In this document: positions 58,908 to 64,000 of the stretch, piece by piece
How positions within the stretch are numbered: the stretch's first letter is position 1
Layout: each line of letters begins with the position of its first letter
NCBI GenBank assembly: GCA_000499405.2
Contig: HG738137.1
Span: forward strand, 8,063,573-8,127,572
DNA length: 64,000 nucleotides
From: Onchocerca volvulus
Taxonomy: Eukaryota > Nematoda > Chromadorea > Rhabditida > Onchocercidae
Direction: 5' to 3'
Translations under genes and position numbers: made by a program
Notes under the pieces: model-generated
Seen by the model: only the letters and a program-made list of their open reading frames with translations
Database searches by the model: none
Told to the model about the DNA's origin: nothing

Positions 58908-60450
58908 CAAATTATAACTTAAAATGGTTATACTGCAACACATTGAAAATAATGGATTAGCAAATTTGCTTATATTTTTCATTTTATCGCTTTATTTAGT
59001 TCATTTTGGACTTGAGAGATTACTCGACGGTATTTATCTGAATATTTAAATTGATTCAGCCACAGTAGTTGTTGGGGAGAAATAATACAGACTATATAGT
59101 AGATTTAATTTTTTTAATATGAAAATCATTTTAGTGTAAGTATAATTGATAGAATTAATGAAGGATATAGATGTAGATTAATATTTTAAGCATTGTTTCT
59201 GAGTCTTAAATTTCAAATGAATCAAAATTTGTACGTTTTAATAATTTTTGTATCTTATAATTTTGGTTAAACATATCAATACTTGCCATTTTTTGAATGA
59301 ATTGCTAATGAATTTAAATCAATGACATGAAATATTTACAATGTGGCAGTGATTGTTATTGGAATTGAAGACTAAAAAGTATCCATAAATTTTGCAAAAC
59401 TTTGCTGGTTTTTTTGGTTACAAATTTTTATTACATTTTGCTTACATTTTTTCATGACTTGAAAAAAATTTCCTCTTGCACGCAGTTCCATTTAAACGAG
59501 TTTGCAACAGACAAGTGCGGGATTTAAATCATAATTTTCTTCTTTTTTTTTTCAATTTTTCATTGGCCTATATTCATCTAAATTAAAAAGTTTTATGACA
59601 TTTGTGGAATATGCAGATGCTTTTGATACTCCCCAGTGATCCTGAATTTCAAACAAGTTGAATTTCGAATATTTTAATCTTTATCATAGTTAAAAAAAAG
59701 GTAATAATTCATTCAAAAGCGCGAAGTGTTAAATTAAATTATTTTAGAATTTAAATTTCAAAAAGTATCATCGAACAATTTTTGTACCAAATTATTCAAT
59801 GATTTTGAACCTACTAATAATTATAAGCAACATTTATTGTGTATTAATGAATTAAGATTGATGGAATAATTTACAAAAATTTCATTAAATGAGGCAGTAG
59901 AACCTTAACAGTTGGACTCAATAAATTCTTAAATTGAAGTTATGAATTATCACAGAAATCGATTCCTTATGTTCCAAATATTCTGATAAATCGTAATGAA
60001 TGGCATATGATTTTTTTGAAAGATTTAAAAAGAAGACTTTTATTAATTTTTCAAGTGGATTTGTATAATGATGAACTTGGAATTAAAAAAAAAATATACA
60101 GAAGTGATGATAATGATTGTAAATGAAACTTTTCAAATTATAATGATAACAAATATTAATGATAAAAAACGATGATAATGACATGTGCCAGAATTTTTTA
60201 AATAATAATGATGATGACGAATACGATAATATCATTTATAACGTTCTGTTTTATTTTTGATCGGATACAATTGCATCATTTACAATTCACTGTTCACTTG
60301 TGATTGAATATGACCATATCATTATCATGTATTTTACTTATGATCGGATACAGTAATGTAACGTTATCCATAATATATTGCTCATTTGTGATCAGATGCA
60401 ATAGCATTATGTATACTGTACTATTTGTAATCGAATTGCAATAATAATAG
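58908..60450 (+). repeat. Duplicated 1.6-kb block, copy D2
   Basis: Colinear with D1 (51,808-53,390), same orientation. Ends in the same tandem array (60,215-60,445; units with GATCGGATACA, CATCATTTAC and GTGATTGAATATG). It lies in the loop of the large inverted repeat. Confidence 0.75.
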
Positions 60451-60477
60451 ATATGCATATATACTATTTACTTGATT

Positions 60478-60655
60478 ATCTACATAAATAAATGTAAATC
60501 ATTACTGTGATTTATCAAATAACTTTGCAACTTCTGCATCCATTGCTTTCAAATTTTGAACTTTGTATTCGAATGGGCCATCATTTTTACATAGACATAA
60601 CTACTTTTTTTCACCTGTCACATCCGTGACAACTAAAAATAAGGGGGCAAAGTTT
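60478..60655 (+). mobile_element. Helitron 5'-leader fragment
   Basis: Resembles the minus-strand leader at 30,126-29,930: TAAATAAATGTAAAT, CATCCATTGCTTTCAAATTT, TACATAGACATAAC, CACATCCGTGACAACTAAAA and a G run. Only about 180 bp remain, joined to the inverted tail repeat. Confidence 0.55.
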
Positions 60656-60689
60656 TCATATTTCGTCGTCTCATATTCCTTGATAAAAA

Positions 60690-61975
60690 TCTGCAAATTT
60701 TTTATCTAATCTGTTCGATAACTGACTAACTCTAATAGTTCATAGGAGTGACTAATATTCAGCAGTAAATTCAAAAAATACAGATATGCTGTTAAATTAA
60801 ACACTCATCAAAATAATTGAAAATGAAATCATATATGATACTAACCTCTGTCTTTTACAAAAGGACATTATGTTTGACGTCACTTGTATTTTCTTTTATA
60901 GGACAGCAAGTATTCTTTCAGTGAAGACCGAAAATGAATAAATTATTAACGAATTTGAGCCAGTAAGACAACATTTTTGCTTGCTTTTTGAATGAATAAT
61001 ATAGCTATAATTTGAAGCACTGAAAATCTTTGTCTATTTGCTTATATAATATATTTAAACGATATTAGAAATCAGAAGTTGTCGAAAAGCAATAAATTGC
61101 ACCAAATTTTCTTTCAATTCGTTTAGTTTTGCATTATTATAAATAACTTTATCTCATATTTCGTTTGCATCGATGACTGAAAATTTGAATCTCACTGTTT
61201 TCATATTTCGTCGTCTCATATTCCTTGAAAGTTATGTTCACTAGAAATATGCTTAGCTTGATCATTTTAACACAGATAAATCTGCTGAAGTTGATGACTA
61301 TGCAATCATTAAATAGAAATAGCAAAATATATTGCAATAAGACCAATCATATGCACATATTATTATGCAAATATTCTTATCGTAATATGCAACAATGAAT
61401 TTCATGAAATTTGAATTTTTCTCTCTAATAAAGCATTTCAACTGAGTTTGAATACAAAATTTATTTTGTGGAAATATAAAAAATCTTCTTATAGAATTTA
61501 TGAACATAGAAACTCTCAATAGCATTAAATCTGGTAGTAATTCTGATTCGATAATTTCCAGCAAATTTCTCGACTACATTCTTATTCCGACCTTTAATAG
61601 GGGGAAGCTAAGATATTTGATATATACGAAATATTTGATATGAGATATTTTTATTTACTTTTTTATATTAAATATCATTTTATCATGCAAAGATAGAATT
61701 CACAAAATTTCAAAAATTATGATTCGATGTCAATTAGTAATTCCAATTGGTTAAAAATTAAAAAATTTAGAAGCTGATTTTTTGATTTTAATAAAATAAG
61801 ACATATTTGTCTATCTGCATCGATCACCCTAAATTAAACTACTCGATCACCCTAAATTAAAAACTATCTGCATCGATCACCCTAAAACCCTAAATTAATC
61901 GACTTTCTGCGGCTACTGTTCTTCTTTTACAATTAAAAAATTACGAGACTGTATAACGCATCAAATTTAATTTCT
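60690..61975 (-). repeat. Unknown tail repeat, copy R (inverted)
   Basis: Reverse complement of 57,073-58,340. The 88-codon open frame is retained at 61,564-61,298. The solo-LTR target site is empty here (about 61,270-61,290). Confidence 0.8.
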
Positions 61976-63110
61976 TTATAATATTAAACAAGACATTAAA
62001 GTTGTTATCAGACTATAACATGCAGTTTCAAAACTAAATGTGGCTGATAGTAGAAACAGCAATGTTATCACTCCAAACCGGACTCGTTGAAAACGATAAT
62101 GCTCTATGTTATTGTCCGTTACTTGCCGTCGGACATCCTTTAACCAAAAGAATCGAGTGCAATTTCTTTTTGTTGGGAGTAGTTCTAATTGTAAATAAGC
62201 CTTTTCGATATCTGCCACCATGACATTTTTCAACATTCGGAATCGAAATAATATCTCTATTAAATCAGGAAGTGTTATGAGCTTACGATGAAAACGTCAT
62301 TTAAACTTTTCATCCCCTTTGTATGAGATGATACGCCGTAGATAATCCAAAGTTATCGTTTAGCTTGAATTTTGTTTCTTTCCATAGCCAAACAACTCTG
62401 CTTTGCAGTGGAAAGAAATCTATCATTGATTTTAATGATGTTTTCTCTAAACCTTTCTAACAAATGTTCTTCATCGTGAAGATTTGGATCTTAATATGCC
62501 TATGATTTCTAGTTTTCAGAATCGACCTATGGATGGATTGGTGGTTTTTGTGGGCATAATCATTTTTTTTTGTTTTCGCTCTTAATGGCTGCTATTCTCT
62601 GATTAATGTCTAAGATATTTCGCCGTCTTGCACGTTGTTCCATTCTGCAAATGCGATTAGATCAATTCAATCGAAAAGCTTCTTATAATCGCTCTATCGG
62701 AATTTGTTCATGTATCCGCTTCCGGCTACCATTGGACCGATTATCAAGTTGACTAAAGAGAATCCTGAACTCATTGCGTAAGTTTCATTGAACTAAATGA
62801 ATTTGTAGAAATAATTAACTCCGATAGTTATACCTGGTTTCTGCCAATATCCCGCATTTCTCGTAATGGCAGTTAAGTCGATATAAATGTCGCGTTATAT
62901 TGATTCACAGGAATAATTCGTTATCCGTAATTTTTATCTCAATGCTTGCTTTGGAGACAACTGATGTTTCTGGGTTCCTATCGCCAAATGACGCAATCTT
63001 CATTTTCTCACAATCAATTTCATCTAGTTTTAGTCGATTTATTAGTTTCTTGGAGATACAACTTATTTCAACATCACTATCGAATAAAGCAACGGCTGTT
63101 GAAATTTTGT
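61976..63110 (-). pseudogene. BEL/Pao protease-to-RT fragment, copy R (inverted)
   Basis: The RT piece (62,236-61,976) equals the one at 56,812-57,072. From about 62,480 on, the sequence resembles copy L (40,440-41,150) more than copy M: both have AAACCACCAATCCATCC and the A run before ATGATTATGCCC. The protease text reads inward from about 63,090. Confidence 0.75.
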
Positions 63111-63239
63111 GATTGACAAAATTAATTTAATTTTACTGCAGCCAAGTAAATTTTGCTAGAAAAATTCACCAAATTAAACCTGCCATATCGATCAGTGTAG
63201 ATAGAATTTAAATTAATTTTTTCGCCAAGTTTCACTCAA

Positions 63240-63800
63240 GTTTTATTTGTGGATTAATGGGATTGAACGTCATGGATATATAAGAAATGTTTGAAAAAAA
63301 CCAAAAATTAAAAATTTATATATAGATAATTACATTTTTGCGAAAACATCAAAACTATAAAACAAAAATGAAAGAATTCCACAATTAAATTCATAAGCTT
63401 CACGAGAGTCACTATACTGTGGTTTACTACTGTACTGTATTTGTCCTAGCACCAATAATAAAAACTTTAGTTTTTGAGAGTGCAGTTCTCAAATGCAAAA
63501 AATGGAGTAAGTATTTTTTTACAATATTACGTGCTTCTTTACTGCAAATGAAATGAATAGTTGGCAAAATGGTGCAAGCGAAAATGATATAGCAATTTCT
63601 AATAATACCCTATGGAATGGCGATTCTTTCGCCGAAAATTTGAATCAAAAGTGATGGCAAAATGTTGAAACTTAAAACTCCAACTTCCATCATACCACAA
63701 TATATTGCAGCTTGAATTAGCAGGGACCTTTCATAATCATGAGTTTTCACTGCATTTCCTCCATGTCCAGCAAGTATTTTCTTCTTTTCTAGATATATTT
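63240..63800 (-). pseudogene. Pseudogene copy of the 7TM receptor's last exon
   Basis: Reverse complement of 39,810-40,325 with about 95 percent identity by eye, starting CTTGCTGGACATGGAGG near 63,775. The Leu codon TTG of the parent in IAIPLG is TAG here (63,610-63,612). The other exons may lie beyond 64,000 or not exist. Confidence 0.8.
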
Positions 63801-63895
63801 CTTAAGTTAGCATAAAATAAATATGCGAAGGAACATTTCATAATTCAAAAAATTTTATATTTACTCTTCAAAATTAATTTTAAAACAGACGATAT

Positions 63896-64000
63896 ATTTT
63901 TATCTTTCAATCTTTATTATAAAAAGATCTTTTTTATCTCGTATTCTTTATTATGCACGAAAAAAAGATCTTTTTATAATAAAGATTGAAAGATAAAAAT
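63896..64000. repeat. Perfect foldback at the window edge
   Basis: 63,901-63,935 and 63,961-63,995 are exact reverse complements over 35 bp (TATCTTTCAATCTTTATTAT plus 15 more). The spacer of 25 nt reads ATCTCGTATTC... The matching place in copy L (39,650-39,715) has only one arm, so the second arm is new. Confidence 0.75.

Overview
The window is AT-rich nuclear DNA of a nematode, probably a filarial or other spirurine species. Coding exons are short, with T-rich TTTYAG acceptors. Several genes begin at an acceptor placed just before the ATG, as expected for spliced-leader trans-splicing. It carries a multi-exon nematode-type 7TM receptor, a nematode secreted lipocalin-like protein, and BEL/Pao, Helitron and solo-LTR debris. 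The group assignment is an inference from gene content and transposon style.

Left third (1-23,487): genes I could model by joining exons with matching phases. A minus-strand Cys2-His-Cys zinc-finger gene (about 239-4,418) is divergent from a plus-strand secreted lipocalin-like gene (5,760-9,211). Four minus-strand genes follow in the order of transcription: guanylate kinase (19,567-18,208), mitochondrial rRNA dimethyladenosine transferase TFB1M (17,264-14,502), SRFBP1/BUD22 (13,921-10,982) and an unrecognised 122-residue protein (10,939-10,057). The last two lie 42 bp apart, like an operon. The stretch 19.6-23.5 kb has no gene I can support.

Middle (23,488-40,323): a 13-exon zinc carboxypeptidase (M14A) with signal peptide, propeptide and all catalytic residues. 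Its 4.7-kb fourth intron holds a dead Helitron that itself carries a solo LTR and is followed by an inverted second Helitron 5' end. A 2.7-kb empty stretch precedes a 5-exon 7TM receptor.

Right third (40.3-64.0 kb): layered mobile DNA. A degenerate plus-strand BEL/Pao element lies at 53.8-57.1 kb, and a different minus-strand BEL/Pao element with an identifiable 5' LTR and primer-binding site at 46.2-51.7 kb. A block made of Pao fragment plus an unknown 1.3-kb tail occurs three times: at 40.4-42.7 kb and 55.9-58.4 kb on plus, and at 60.7-63.1 kb on minus, so the last two form a large inverted repeat. The receptor's last exon was duplicated with the block and is a pseudogene at 63.2-63.8 kb. 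Two insertions in the first copy are visible by comparison with the other copies. One is a 631-bp solo LTR with 5-bp target duplication and an intact empty site. A separate 1.6-kb block is duplicated at 51.8-53.4 and 58.9-60.5 kb.

I saw no tRNA, rRNA or CRISPR, and no multi-gene system that I would call undescribed. The most interesting material is the structural history of the right third and the nested Helitron.
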